Positions 34,944 to 43,443 of a DNA stretch of 64,000 nt are shown here, in pieces. A program made the position numbers and the translations under genes. How positions within the stretch are numbered: the first letter of the stretch is position 1; each line of letters begins with the position of its first letter. This DNA comes from JACVRW01 sp963765135 (GTDB taxonomy: Bacteria > Actinomycetota > Thermoleophilia > Solirubrobacterales > Thermoleophilaceae). The DNA lies in contig CAVXUX010000001.1 of assembly GCA_963765135.1 (NCBI GenBank), positions 186,001 through 250,000 of the forward strand, read 5' to 3'. Under the pieces are notes generated by a model. It was not told the DNA's origin and did not search any database. It saw nothing but the letters and a program-made list of their open reading frames with translations.

Positions 34944-36224
34944 CTACGCCGGGAACATACGCCGCGCCCGCCACAGCCAGCGCAAGTCCCCGGAGGGCCG
35001 CAAGCGCCGCAGCGCCGCCAGCTTCAAAGGATGCTCCCGCCCGCCGAGCAGGTCGGCCCAATCCTCGTACCGGCACTGGATCGTCACGGTGGGCGCCTCC
35101 AGACGCCCCGGCTCCACGCGCGTGTCGCCGTTGGCCACCACGAGGTGCCACGGCTCGGCGTCGGCGAAGTCCCACTGGATCGTGCCCGGCTCGCTCGGCA
35201 CGCCGCGCGGGTCGAGCCCGCCCAGCAGCATCTGGAAGATCGCCTGCATCGTGTCGGGGTCGCGCCGCGGCGGCCCGGTCTTCTCGCCCAGGATGCCGCC
35301 GTAGACGAGCCGCTGGCCGAGCTTGGCGCGCTCCATCGGCGCCATGCCCGGCGAGAAGATCGGCGGGCCGGGCAGCTCCTCCATCGGCAGCCCGGCGCTG
35401 CGCAGCTTGGTCTCGAGCGAGGCCGCGCCCTCGGCGCCGATCTCCTCGAGCGTGAAGCCGAACACCTCCGTGTAGCGGCGGTCCCAGCCGGGCGGCACCA
35501 GCACCGCGGCCGTGTACGGGATCACCTCGCGCAGCATGTCGGCGACGGCCTGCTTGCAGTCCGGGTCGTCCCGGCAGAGGTCGGCGAGCAGCTTCACCCC
35601 GAAGCCGATGTGGCGCTGCTCGTCGAGGGCCACGTTCTCCATCCCCTCGCGAAATCCGGGCAGCAGGTTGCGCCGCTCGAGGTAGCTGGTGATGAAGTGC
35701 TGGCCGGGCTGGGCGAGCGTGGCCTCGATGACCAGGTGGTAGAGCGTGATCGCCGCCGCGAGGTTGGTCTTGGTGGGCTTGCGGCGGAGCTCGGCGCTCA
35801 TGATCTCGAGCTGCTCGAACGTCTTGCGGAAGCCCCAGGTCAGCCGCGGCTCGATCGCGGCCAGGCGCTCGCCCACGTCCTTGCCGTCCACCCCGGCGAC
35901 CTCGGACATGAAGCGGCTGAAGAAGACCGCGTGGCGGGCCTCGTCGACCTGCTGGGTGGCGAGGAAGTACTTCTGCTCCTCGAGCGGCGCGGCGTCGATG
36001 TAGGGCGACAGGCCGTCGGCCACGGCGTCCTCGCCCCAGAAGAAGAGCGCGTAGTTCCACAGCGCCGCCTCGCGCTCGAACTCGGTGAACTGCTCCTGCC
36101 ACTGGCGCGCGTCTTCGGTGAAGTCGATCGCCATGGCGCTCCAGTTGCCCTTCTCCCAGCGCGCGTAGAGGTCGTCGTAGGAGATTGCGTCGACAGCCGT
36201 CCGGACCGGTACATTTGTACTCAT
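34944..36224 (-). CDS. Ferritin-like (R2/RNR-like) diiron protein fused to SCP2 domain
   Basis: 426 residues from ATG at 36224. Residues 1-300 are a ribonucleotide-reductase-R2-like four-helix bundle (DLYARWEKGNWSAMAIDF) with diiron ligands: Glu in EREAALWNYALFFWGE, E-x2-H in QQVDEARHAVFF, Glu in HLVIEATLAQPGQHF, E-x2-H in ALDEQRHIGFG. No radical-carrying Tyr is evident and no R1 gene is near, so an R2-like oxidase is more likely than nucleotide reduction. Residues about 345-420 are an SCP2-like lipid-binding module (GTIQWDFADAEPWHLVVANG, VTIQCRYEDWADLLGG, ALRRLRPSGDLRWLW). It may oxidise a bound lipid. The start lies inside an operator-like palindrome and shares CATG with the divergent TetR gene. 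Confidence 0.82.
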   Translation of the reverse strand: MSTNVPVRTAVDAISYDDLYARWEKGNWSAMAIDFTEDARQWQEQFTEFEREAALWNYALFFWGEDAVADGLSPYIDAAPLEEQKYFLATQQVDEARHAVFFSRFMSEVAGVDGKDVGERLAAIEPRLTWGFRKTFEQLEIMSAELRRKPTKTNLAAAITLYHLVIEATLAQPGQHFITSYLERRNLLPGFREGMENVALDEQRHIGFGVKLLADLCRDDPDCKQAVADMLREVIPYTAAVLVPPGWDRRYTEVFGFTLEEIGAEGAASLETKLRSAGLPMEELPGPPIFSPGMAPMERAKLGQRLVYGGILGEKTGPPRRDPDTMQAIFQMLLGGLDPRGVPSEPGTIQWDFADAEPWHLVVANGDTRVEPGRLEAPTVTIQCRYEDWADLLGGREHPLKLAALRRLRPSGDLRWLWRARRMFPA

Positions 36225-36243
36225 GGGCGGAACAAATGTACCG
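36207..36243. promoter_or_regulatory. 12-bp inverted repeat spanning two divergent start codons
   Basis: CGGTACATTTGT (36207-36218) and ACAAATGTACCG (36232-36243) are perfect reverse complements with a 13-base spacer that contains CATG, the overlapping starts of the minus-strand diiron gene and the plus-strand TetR gene. Each arm region also holds a smaller dyad (GTACA-TT-TGTAC at 36209-36220; a one-mismatch copy at 36230-36241), like a double TetR operator. Confidence 0.7.
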
Positions 36244-36834
36244 AAAGGTGCGGCTCGGCGCGAGCACATCTTGCGGGCGACGCTCGAGCTGATCGGCGAG
36301 CACGGCTCGGACGCCGTCACCCACCGCGCCGTCGCCGAGCGCGCCGGCCTGCCGCTGTCCGCCACCACCTACTGGTTCGAGTCCAAGGAGGAGCTGCTCC
36401 AGGAGACGCTGCTGCTCGTCGTGCGCGAGGAGGTCGAGCGGCTCGAGCGGCTCGTGCTCGACCTCGCGCCGCGCGAGCTCGACGTGCGCGAGTGGGCGCG
36501 CGCGGTGTCCGCCGTGCTGGCGGCTGACCTCGAGTCGGACCCGATCCGCCACGTCGCCTTCACCGAGCTGGTGCTGGAGGGCACGCGCCGCCCGTGGCTC
36601 GCCGAGGAGGTGGCCCGCTGGCACGCCGCGCAGCTGCGCCTGGCCGAGCTCGGCCTGCGCGCCACCGGAGCCCCCGACCCGCGCGGCGACGCGCCGCTGC
36701 TGGTGGCTACCGTCACCGGCTTCATGCTCGGCCAGCTGGTCACCCCCGTGGAGGACTTCGAGGAGCGCATCTTCCGGCCGGCGCTCGAGCGGCTGTTCAC
36801 CAAGCTGGTCGAGCCGGGGCCGGTCCCGGCGTGA
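36223..36834 (+). CDS. TetR/AcrR family transcriptional regulator
   Basis: 203 residues from ATG at 36223. N-terminal helix-turn-helix RREHILRATLELIGEHGSDA, THRAVAERAGLPLSATTYWF, SKEELLQETLLLVV is the TetR signature; the C-terminal 130 residues form the ligand and dimer domain (HVAFTELVLEGTRRPWLAEE). It is divergent from the diiron/SCP2 gene with starts sharing CATG, and its own stop overlaps the downstream hydrolase start (GTGA). The 12-bp palindrome over both starts is its probable operator, so it should repress itself, the hydrolase and the diiron gene together. Confidence 0.92.
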   Translation: MGGTNVPKGAARREHILRATLELIGEHGSDAVTHRAVAERAGLPLSATTYWFESKEELLQETLLLVVREEVERLERLVLDLAPRELDVREWARAVSAVLAADLESDPIRHVAFTELVLEGTRRPWLAEEVARWHAAQLRLAELGLRATGAPDPRGDAPLLVATVTGFMLGQLVTPVEDFEERIFRPALERLFTKLVEPGPVPA

Positions 36835-37610
36835 CGCTGGCGTACCGTGAGGCGGGGCCCGCCGACGGTCCGGTCGCGCTGCTCGTGCACGGGTTCCCGC
36901 AGTCGTCGTACATGTGGCGCGAGGTCACGTCGGCGCTGGCCGGCGCCGGCTGGCGCGCGCTCGCCCCGGACCTGGCCGGGTTCGGCGACTCGCCGGTCGA
37001 CCCGCCCGGCACCTGGGAGCGCCAGGTCGAGGCGCTCGAGGAGTTCCGGCGCGAGCACGACGTGGAGCGCTGCGTGCCCGTAGTGCACGACTGGGGCGGG
37101 CTGATCGGCTTGCGCTGGGCTTGTGAGCATCCGGACGCCGTGCGCGCGCTGGCGATCAGCTCGAGCGGCTTCTTCCCGGACGGCAAGTGGCACGGGATGG
37201 CCAAGGCGCTGCGCACCCCCGAGGTCGGCGAGCAGGCGCTGGCCGGCCTCGACCGGGACGGGCTTGCCGCGGTGCTGGCTGCATCCAGCCCGGCGTTCGA
37301 CGACGAGGCGATCGACGAGTACTGGAAGGGCCTGGCCGACGAGGCGCACCGGGCCAACGCGCTGGAGCTGTACCGCTCGGGCGACTTCGAGAAGCTGGCC
37401 GGGTACCGGCTGGCGGACCTGGGCGTGCCGGTGCTGCTCCTATGGGGCGAGAGCGACGAGTTCGCGCCGCTGGCCGCGGCGCACCGCTTCCAGCGCGAGC
37501 TGCCCGATACCGAGCTGGTCGTGCTCGAGGGCGCCGGGCACTTCGTCTGGGACGAGCAGCCCGAGCGCTGCACGGCCGCGCTGACGGCCTTCCTCGAACG
37601 GCTCGCCTAG
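36831..37610 (+). CDS. Alpha/beta hydrolase with Asp nucleophile (haloalkane dehalogenase/epoxide hydrolase type)
   Basis: 259 residues from GTG at 36831, coupled to TetR by GTGA. The nucleophile elbow is VVHDWGGLIG, i.e. Asp instead of Ser, as in haloalkane dehalogenases and epoxide hydrolases. The oxyanion motif VHGFPQSSYMW, the acid in LLWGESDEFAP and the base in GAGHFVWDEQPE complete the triad. The HGFP motif and lack of a second halide-binding Trp next to the nucleophile side make epoxide hydrolase at least as likely as dehalogenase. It is under the same regulator as the diiron oxidase; an oxidase making epoxides and a hydrolase opening them would fit. Confidence 0.87.
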   Translation: MTLAYREAGPADGPVALLVHGFPQSSYMWREVTSALAGAGWRALAPDLAGFGDSPVDPPGTWERQVEALEEFRREHDVERCVPVVHDWGGLIGLRWACEHPDAVRALAISSSGFFPDGKWHGMAKALRTPEVGEQALAGLDRDGLAAVLAASSPAFDDEAIDEYWKGLADEAHRANALELYRSGDFEKLAGYRLADLGVPVLLLWGESDEFAPLAAAHRFQRELPDTELVVLEGAGHFVWDEQPERCTAALTAFLERLA

Positions 37611-37632
37611 ACGCGAAACCTATGCTTGGGCG

Positions 37633-39056
37633 GTGAGCGAAGCGGACCCGGAGGCGTTCCGCCGCGCCGCCCACGCGGCGGTGGATGGCGTGGCCGACCA
37701 CCTCGTGGAACTGCCGTCGAGGCCGGTCTGGCAGCCGCTCCCCGACGACCTGCGCGAGCGCCTGCTCGCCATGCCGTTGCCGGACCGCGGGACCGCGCTC
37801 GAGGACCTGGTCGCGACCGCGCTGCGCGACGTCCTGCCCCACGCGATGGGCAACGGTCACCCGGCCTTCTTCGGCTGGGTCAACCCGCCGCCCTCGCCCG
37901 CCGGAGTGATCGCCTCGCTGACGGCGGCCGCGATGAACCCGAGCGTCGTCGCCGGCGACCACGCGGACGTGCACCTCGAACGCGCGGTCGTGCGCTGGCT
38001 GGCCGAGCTGGTGGGCTTCCCGCACGCGCCGGGCGCCGGCCTGCTCACGAGCGGCGCCTCCGCGGCGACGGTCGTCTGCCTCGCCGGCGCGCGGCGCAGG
38101 GCGCTCGCGGGCGTCGGGCACGACGTGCGCAGGGACGGCCTCGCCGGCGCGCCGCCCTCACCGCCTACGTGCCGGCCGAGGCGCACAGCTGCGTGCAGCG
38201 CGGGCTGGAGCTGCTCGGCTTCGGCAGCGCCGCCATGCGCGGCGTGCAGCTCGACGGGGGTCGCCTCGACGCGGACGCGCTGCGCGCCGCGATCGCCGCC
38301 GATCGGGCGAACGGCTCCGTGCCGGCGCTGCTGGTCGGCTCGGCGGGCACCGTCAACACCGGAGCGATCGACCCGCTGGACGACCTCGCGGACGTCGCGG
38401 CCGCGGAAGACATCTGGTTCCACGTGGACGGCGCCTACGGCGCCTTTGGCGTGCTCGACCCCGCGCTCGCGCCGCGCTACGGCGGGATGGAGCGGGCCGA
38501 CTCGCTGGTGCTCGACCCGCACAAGTGGCTCGGGGTTCCGGTCGACGCGGGCTGCGCGCTGGTGCGCCACGGCGACGACCTGCGCGACGCGTTCAGCTTG
38601 ATCCCGCCCTACCTGCGCCAGCAGGACCCGGACCCGGTCGGCACGTTCGCCGAGTACGGGTTCGAGCAGACGCGGCCGTTCCGCGCGCTCAAGACCTGGG
38701 CGACGGTGGCCGCGCTCGGACGCGTGGGGATCGCCGCCCACGTGGCTCGCTGCAACGAGCTCGCGCGCGAGCTGGCGGCGATGGTCGAGCGCGAGCCCGA
38801 GCTCGAGCTGGCGCTCGCGCCACAGACCTCCATCGTCGCGTTTCGCGCCCGCCCGGCGGGCTGCCCGCCGGAGCGCCTCGAGGCCGTGAACCAGGCTCTA
38901 CCGGAGGCGATTCAGGCTCGCGGCAAGGCGTTCGTGACGGGGACCGTCTTCGAGGGGCGCGAGACGCTGCGCGCCTGCATCCTGCACCCGGGGACCGGCT
39001 CGGAGCAGCTCGCGACCCTCGTCACGGAGGTCGTCGAGACCGCGCGGACGCTCTAG
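37633..39056 (+). CDS. PLP-dependent group II decarboxylase (one frameshift)
   Basis: About 475 residues from GTG at 37633. Aromatic-L-amino-acid/glutamate decarboxylase fold: GHPAFFGWVNPPPSPAGVIA, AMNPSVVAGDHADVHLERAV, LLTSGASAATVVCLAGARRR; break near 38150; then YVPAEAHSCVQRGLELLGFG, GSAGTVNTGAIDPLDDLADV, WFHVDGAYGAFGVL and the PLP Lys in LVLDPHKWLGVP. The C-terminal SIVAFRARP and TLRACILHPGT follow. It would release CO2 from an aromatic or acidic amino acid; the exact substrate is open. The stop TAG shares CTAG with the AsnC-like gene. Confidence 0.88.
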
Positions 39057-39328
39057 GCGCCGATCGAGAACATCGCTTCCAGGTCGTGCTTCGAGAAGAC
39101 CTGGAAGGCGACCATCGTGTAGGTCCGCTCGATCCCGGCGAGTCGCGCCAGGCGGCCGGCGACCAGGTCGGCGAGCTCGTCGTGCTCGCCCACGCGCACG
39201 ATCGCGACGAAGTCCCAGTCGCCGGTGACGGAGTAGGCCTCGCTCACTCCCTCGACGTCGGCGAGGCGGTCGCCGAGCGTGGACAGGGCGCTGCGCTCGG
39301 CCTTGATCAGTACCACCGCGTGGGTCAT
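39053..39328 (-). CDS. Lrp/AsnC ligand-binding (RAM) domain protein without HTH
   Basis: 91 residues from ATG at 39328: THAVVLIKAERSALSTLGDR, LADVEGVSEAYSVTGDWDFV, AIVRVGEHDELADLVAGRLA, GIERTYTMVAFQVF. This is the complete RAM domain of Lrp/AsnC regulators with no DNA-binding part. Such stand-alone modules form octamers or decamers and bind amino acids. It starts 15 bases from the divergent rarA gene. Confidence 0.87.
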   Translation of the reverse strand: MTHAVVLIKAERSALSTLGDRLADVEGVSEAYSVTGDWDFVAIVRVGEHDELADLVAGRLARLAGIERTYTMVAFQVFSKHDLEAMFSIGA

Positions 39329-39343
39329 TGCGAGAATCCTCCC

Positions 39344-40672
39344 ATGGAGCGGCTCTTCGACACCGAGGACTCGCCCGGCGGCCGCTCCGGCGTCGCGTCG
39401 GGTGACCTGCCCCTGGCGGCGCGGATGCGCCCCGCGTCCCTCGGCGAGTTCGTCGGCCAGGACCACCTGCTCGGCCGCGGCTCGACGCTGCGCACCGCGA
39501 TCGAGGAGGGTCGCCCGCACTCGATGATCCTGTACGGGCCGCCCGGCACCGGCAAGACCACGCTCGCCCGGCTGCTGGCAGTGAACTCGCGCGCCGCGTT
39601 CGAGGAGGCCTCGGCGGTGAACGCCGGCCGCGCCGAGGTGCGCGAGGTGCTCGCACGCGCCCAGCACCGCCGCGACACCAGCGGCGAGCGCACGATCTTC
39701 TTCCTCGACGAGATCCACCGCTTCAACAAGGCGCAGCAGGACACGCTGCTGCCGGCCGTCGAGGAGGGGCTGGTGGTGCTGGTCGGCGCCACCACCGAGA
39801 ACCCCTACTTCGAGGTCAACTCGGCGCTGCTGTCGCGCTGCCGCGTCTACGAGCTGCGCGCGCTCGACGACGAGCACGTGCTCGCGCTGCTGCGCCGCTC
39901 GCTCGGCGACGAGCGCGGGATCGCCGCAGCGCCCAACGTCGCCGACGACGCCCTCGAGTTCCTGGCCGCGCGCTCGGCCGGCGACGCCCGCACCGCGCTG
40001 TCCGCGCTCGAGCTCGCCTGCGAGACCGTGGGCGAGGGCGGGACGGTGACGCTGCGCGTGGCGGAGGACGCGCTACAGCGCAGCGCGATCCTCTACGACA
40101 AGGGCGGCGACCTCCACTACGACCTGATCTCGGCGTGGATCAAGGCGACCCGCGGCTCGGACCCGGACGCGTCGCTGCTCTACCTGGCGGCCATGCTCGA
40201 GGGCGGCGAGGACCCGCGCTTCATCGCGCGGCGGATGGTGATCTTCGCCAGCGAGGACATCGGCAACGCGGACCCGCGCGCGCTCGAGGTGGCGGTGAGC
40301 GCGGCGCACGCGGTCGAGCACGTGGGCATGCCGGAGTGCGCGCTGAATCTCTCCCAGGCGGCCATCTACCTCGCGCTGGCACCGAAGTCGAACGCGTCGA
40401 TCAAGTCGCTCGGACGCGCCCGCGAGTGGGTGCGCGAGCACGGCACGCCGGAGCCGCCGGCGGCGCTGCGCAGCGCCGCCTACCCGGGCGCCAAGAAGCT
40501 CGGCCGCGGACTCGACTACGACTACCCGCACGACCACCCCGAGGGCGTCTCCGAGCAGGAGCTGATGCCGGACGAGGCGGTCGGCGAGCGCTTCCTCGAG
40601 CTGAGCGAGCACGGCGAGGAGCGCGACCTCGCGGAAAGGCTGGAGAAGATCCGCAAGGCGCGCAAGCGCTAG
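39344..40672 (+). CDS. rarA: Replication-associated recombination protein A (RarA/MgsA)
   Basis: 442 residues from ATG at 39344. AAA+ ATPase of the clamp-loader group: LAARMRPASLGEFVGQDHLL, Walker A LYGPPGTGKTTLARL, Walker B IFFLDEIHRFNKAQQDTLLP, LVGATTENPYFEVNSALLSR with the arginine finger. The C-terminal MgsA part holds KGGDLHYDLISAWIKATRGS, DPDASLLYLAAMLEGGEDP, ARRMVIFASEDIGNADP. It acts at stalled replication forks. Intact and typical in length. The stop TAG shares CTAG with the facing gene. Confidence 0.95.
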   Translation: MERLFDTEDSPGGRSGVASGDLPLAARMRPASLGEFVGQDHLLGRGSTLRTAIEEGRPHSMILYGPPGTGKTTLARLLAVNSRAAFEEASAVNAGRAEVREVLARAQHRRDTSGERTIFFLDEIHRFNKAQQDTLLPAVEEGLVVLVGATTENPYFEVNSALLSRCRVYELRALDDEHVLALLRRSLGDERGIAAAPNVADDALEFLAARSAGDARTALSALELACETVGEGGTVTLRVAEDALQRSAILYDKGGDLHYDLISAWIKATRGSDPDASLLYLAAMLEGGEDPRFIARRMVIFASEDIGNADPRALEVAVSAAHAVEHVGMPECALNLSQAAIYLALAPKSNASIKSLGRAREWVREHGTPEPPAALRSAAYPGAKKLGRGLDYDYPHDHPEGVSEQELMPDEAVGERFLELSEHGEERDLAERLEKIRKARKR

Positions 40673-41526
40673 GGCTCGATCAGCTCGGTGCGGAGCTCGT
40701 GGCTCTCGTCGGGCAGGCGCGCCTCGTAGTAGATGCGGTAGCCGCCGCCGGCGAGCGGCAGGACATCGAGGTAGCGCACGTCCGCCACCGGCTCCTCGTT
40801 GTCGTGGACCAGCCCGTCCCCGTCCTCCCGCGCCAGCCCGGTGCGCTCGAACCAGTTCTCCTCCTGGGTGGCGCGACCGTCGTAGCACGCGCGGCCGTCC
40901 GGGAGGACGCTGGTCACGCGGGCGCCGCGGGCATCCCACATCCCGGGCCGGCCCTCGAGCACGGCGCCGTGCCAGTCCCAGGTGAGTCCGTCGGAGCTGG
41001 TGGCGTAGGCGGTGTTCATGCGGTCCTCAGCGCCCTTCTCCTCGAGCAGGTGACAGCAGATCCAGGCGCGCCAGCCGCCGTTTGCGCGCTGCACCAGCGG
41101 ATCCTTTACGCCGATGCGCTCGTCGCCCGGAAAGGCGGGACGCGGCTCCGCGCTCGCGAGCCCCTCCGGCTCGTCGGCCTCGAGCACGTCGATCCACCAG
41201 TGCGCGCTGTCGGGGGTCGCCATGCAGATCCACATCCGCCACCGGCCGTCCTCGGTCCGCACCAGCGCCGGGCGCTCCATGCCCATCGCGGCGAAGTCCG
41301 ACTCGTCGAGCACGCCCACGGTGGTCAGGCGCTCGCCGTCCTCGGAGCGCGCCACGACGGTCTGGTCGTTGCCGTCGTGCCCGTTGCGCACCCGGTACGC
41401 GACCACGAACGTCTCGTCGTCGTCGAGGGCGGCGCTGGGCGCCCCCGCCCAGTAGCCGGGACCGGCGCCCGGCGCCGCGGCGGCAACGACGGCCTCGGCC
41501 GTGCCGGGCAGCGGAAACTCCACCAT
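40669..41526 (-). CDS. Five-bladed beta-propeller (GH43/GH130-like fold) protein
   Basis: 285 residues from ATG at 41526, no signal peptide. Repeating blades with Trp/Asp turns are visible: GYWAGAPSAALDDDETFVVA, RPALVRTEDGRWRMWICMAT, IGVKDPLVQRANGGWRAWIC, YATSSDGLTWDWHGAVLEGR, YLDVLPLAGGGYRIYYEARL. The [KR]DP..........W..W and SSDGLTW elements are those of the arabinanase/levansucrase-like glycosidase superfamily. Catalytic residues cannot be fixed by eye, so glycosidase activity is not certain. It is divergent from the aldehyde dehydrogenase gene (40 bases). Confidence 0.7.
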   Translation of the reverse strand: MVEFPLPGTAEAVVAAAAPGAGPGYWAGAPSAALDDDETFVVAYRVRNGHDGNDQTVVARSEDGERLTTVGVLDESDFAAMGMERPALVRTEDGRWRMWICMATPDSAHWWIDVLEADEPEGLASAEPRPAFPGDERIGVKDPLVQRANGGWRAWICCHLLEEKGAEDRMNTAYATSSDGLTWDWHGAVLEGRPGMWDARGARVTSVLPDGRACYDGRATQEENWFERTGLAREDGDGLVHDNEEPVADVRYLDVLPLAGGGYRIYYEARLPDESHELRTELIEP

Positions 41527-41566
41527 CGACCGCACCGTATCGCGGCGTGCTTCACAATCCCAGGCC

Positions 41567-43162
41567 ATGGAAGCCGCAGTCACCCCGATCACACCCGAGC
41601 TCGAGTCGCATAGCCCGCTGGACGGCGCGCGGCTGGGCGCGGTCGAGACGATCCGCCCGGACGCCGTTCAGTCCGTGGTCGACGACGTGGCGAGCGTGCA
41701 GCCCTTCTGGGCGCAGCTGCCGCTGCCGGATCGCGCGCGCTACATGCGCCGCGCCGCTCAGGCGATCATCGACCAGCTGGACGAGCTCGCCGAGCTGCTC
41801 AGCCGCGAGCAGGGCAAGCCGATCAACGAGGCCTACGTGATGGAGCTGCTGCCCTCGATCGACTCGCTGCGCTGGCTCGCGGAGGCCGGCCCGGGCATCC
41901 TCGAGGACGAGCGCGTCCCGCTGCCGGTCTTCATCAAGCAGAAGCGGGCACGGTTCACGTTCGAGCCGCTCGGCGTGGTCGGCGTGATCGCGCCGTGGAA
42001 CTACCCGTGGGCGATCCCGTTCGGCGAGGTGGCGATCGCGCTGATGGCGGGCAACGGGGTGGTGCTGAAGCCGGCGTCGCTGACGCCGCTGATCGGGCAG
42101 CGCATCCAGGAGGTGTTCGAGCGCGCCGGCGTGCCCGAGGGGCTCGTGCGCACGGTCCACGGCGGCGGCGCGGTCGGTCAGGCGCTGGTCGAGTCGACCG
42201 CGGCCAAGATCTTCTTCACGGGCTCGGTGGAGGTTGGGCGAAGCGTGGGCGAGGAGTGCGCGCGGCGGATGAAGGGCTCCGTCCTCGAGCTGGGTGGCAA
42301 GGACCCGATGGTCGTATGCGCCGACGCCAACCTGCCCAACGCGATCTCCGGCTGCCTGTGGGGCGGCTTCGCCAACGCCGGGCAGACCTGTTCGGGGATC
42401 GAGCGCGTCTACGTGGTCGAGGAGGTGGCCGACCGCTTCGTCGAGGGCGTGATCGCGGCGTCGCGCGAGCTGCGCGTCGGCGACCCGCTCGACTACGAGA
42501 CCGAAATCGGCCCGATGGTCTCGCGCGAGCAATTCGAGCTGGTGCGCGAGCTGGTCGACGACGCCGTGGCAAACGGGGCGACGCTGCACTGCGGCGGCCC
42601 GGTCGACGTGGCCGCGCACCCGAGCGGCAACTTCTACGCGCCGGCGGTGCTGACCGGCGTCACGCACGACATGCGCATCATGCGCGAGGAGATCTTCGGG
42701 CCCGTGATCCCGATCGTGACCGTCGAGTCCGAGGACGAGGCGATCGCCCTGGCGAACGACTCGCAGTTCGGGCTGGGTGCCTCGGTCTGGACGATGAACC
42801 GCGCCAAGGGCGAGCGGATCGCGGAGCGGATCCAGTCGGGGATGGTCTGGATCAACGACCACATGTTCAGCCACGGGGCCTGCTCGTGCTCGTGGGGCGG
42901 GGTGAAGGAGTCGGGCCTGGGCCGCTCGCACTCCAAGTTCGGGCTGTGGGAGTGCGTGAACATCAAGCTCGTCACCTGGGAGCCGTCGCGCACGCGCGAC
43001 TTCTGGTGGCACCCCTACGACGCGTCGCTGGGCAAGGCGATGAGCGCCTCCGCCCGCCTGCTCTACGGCCGCGACTCCGACAAGCCGGCCGCGCTGCGCC
43101 GGGGCATCTTCCCGCTCGTGAAGGTGGGCCGGAAGACGCTGCGCGACGTGTTCAAACGGTAG
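41567..43162 (+). CDS. Aldehyde dehydrogenase with C-terminal extension
   Basis: 531 residues from ATG at 41567. Standard ALDH fold: GVIAPWNYPWAIPFGEVAIA, FFTGSVEVGRSVGEE, catalytic Glu in VLELGGKDPM, nucleophile Cys in NAGQTCSGIERVYV, EIFGPVIPIVTVESEDEAIA. After SCSWGGVKESGLGRSHSKFG there are about 55 extra residues (RDFWWHPYDASLGKAMSASA, LLYGRDSDKPAALRRGIFPL) that are longer than the usual ALDH end. Substrate unknown. It is the last gene before the LuxR/small-peptide region. Confidence 0.9.
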   Translation: MEAAVTPITPELESHSPLDGARLGAVETIRPDAVQSVVDDVASVQPFWAQLPLPDRARYMRRAAQAIIDQLDELAELLSREQGKPINEAYVMELLPSIDSLRWLAEAGPGILEDERVPLPVFIKQKRARFTFEPLGVVGVIAPWNYPWAIPFGEVAIALMAGNGVVLKPASLTPLIGQRIQEVFERAGVPEGLVRTVHGGGAVGQALVESTAAKIFFTGSVEVGRSVGEECARRMKGSVLELGGKDPMVVCADANLPNAISGCLWGGFANAGQTCSGIERVYVVEEVADRFVEGVIAASRELRVGDPLDYETEIGPMVSREQFELVRELVDDAVANGATLHCGGPVDVAAHPSGNFYAPAVLTGVTHDMRIMREEIFGPVIPIVTVESEDEAIALANDSQFGLGASVWTMNRAKGERIAERIQSGMVWINDHMFSHGACSCSWGGVKESGLGRSHSKFGLWECVNIKLVTWEPSRTRDFWWHPYDASLGKAMSASARLLYGRDSDKPAALRRGIFPLVKVGRKTLRDVFKR

Positions 43163-43214
43163 CCCCCGCGCGGCCGGGCGACAACCACCCGCCTAAGGCG
43201 AAACTGAGGGCAGA

Positions 43215-43243
43215 TTGCCGATGTAAGGGCCCCTCCTTAGCCG
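43215..43243 (+). promoter_or_regulatory. Promoter-like block 1 with TAAGG-N6-CCTTA dyad
   Basis: TTGCCG (43215-43220), 17 bases, TAGCCG (43238-43243) sit like -35 and -10 boxes 13 bases before the ATG of the tiny gene at 43257, implying a very short or absent leader. Between the boxes lies TAAGG (43224-43228)-N6-CCTTA (43235-43239). The block is repeated with identical spacing at 46435-46463. Confidence 0.65.
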
Positions 43244-43256
43244 TACGTTCAGTTGC

Positions 43257-43412
43257 ATGAACGGAGCAGCCCTCACATACGCCGCGGTGGCCGTGCACCA
43301 AGCCGAGCTGCGTGCGGCCGCCGAGCGCAGCCGGCGCGGCACTGGCAGGTCGCCGCGCAAGCGGCGCCTCGCGCTGCCGCGCCCGCGCCGCGCACGCCGT
43401 GCCTACGCCTGA
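43257..43412 (+). CDS. Tiny Arg-rich protein, copy 1
   Basis: 51 residues from ATG at 43257. Layout: short neutral head MNGAALTYAAVAVHQAELRAAA-like (positions 1-22, with the shared signature G-x2-L, then H-x2-E-L-R-A-A-A), then a strongly basic tail (about 14 Arg/Lys in 28 residues, RKRRLALPRPRRARRAYA). It is paralogous to the protein at 46477 and has the same promoter block. It lies 31 bases before the LuxR regulator on the same strand, so it probably heads that operon. The basic tail suggests nucleic-acid or membrane binding, or a peptide signal; nothing proves any of these. Confidence 0.65.
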   Translation: MNGAALTYAAVAVHQAELRAAAERSRRGTGRSPRKRRLALPRPRRARRAYA

Positions 43413-43443
43413 GCTGGCTACGCGCGCGGTGGATAATGGCCGC

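Noticed and set aside
33634..36624. 996-codon open frame on the minus strand
   Set aside because: Only the M20 peptidase part (to 34926) is protein-like; the rest is an Arg/Gly-rich shadow of the diiron/SCP2 gene in another frame.
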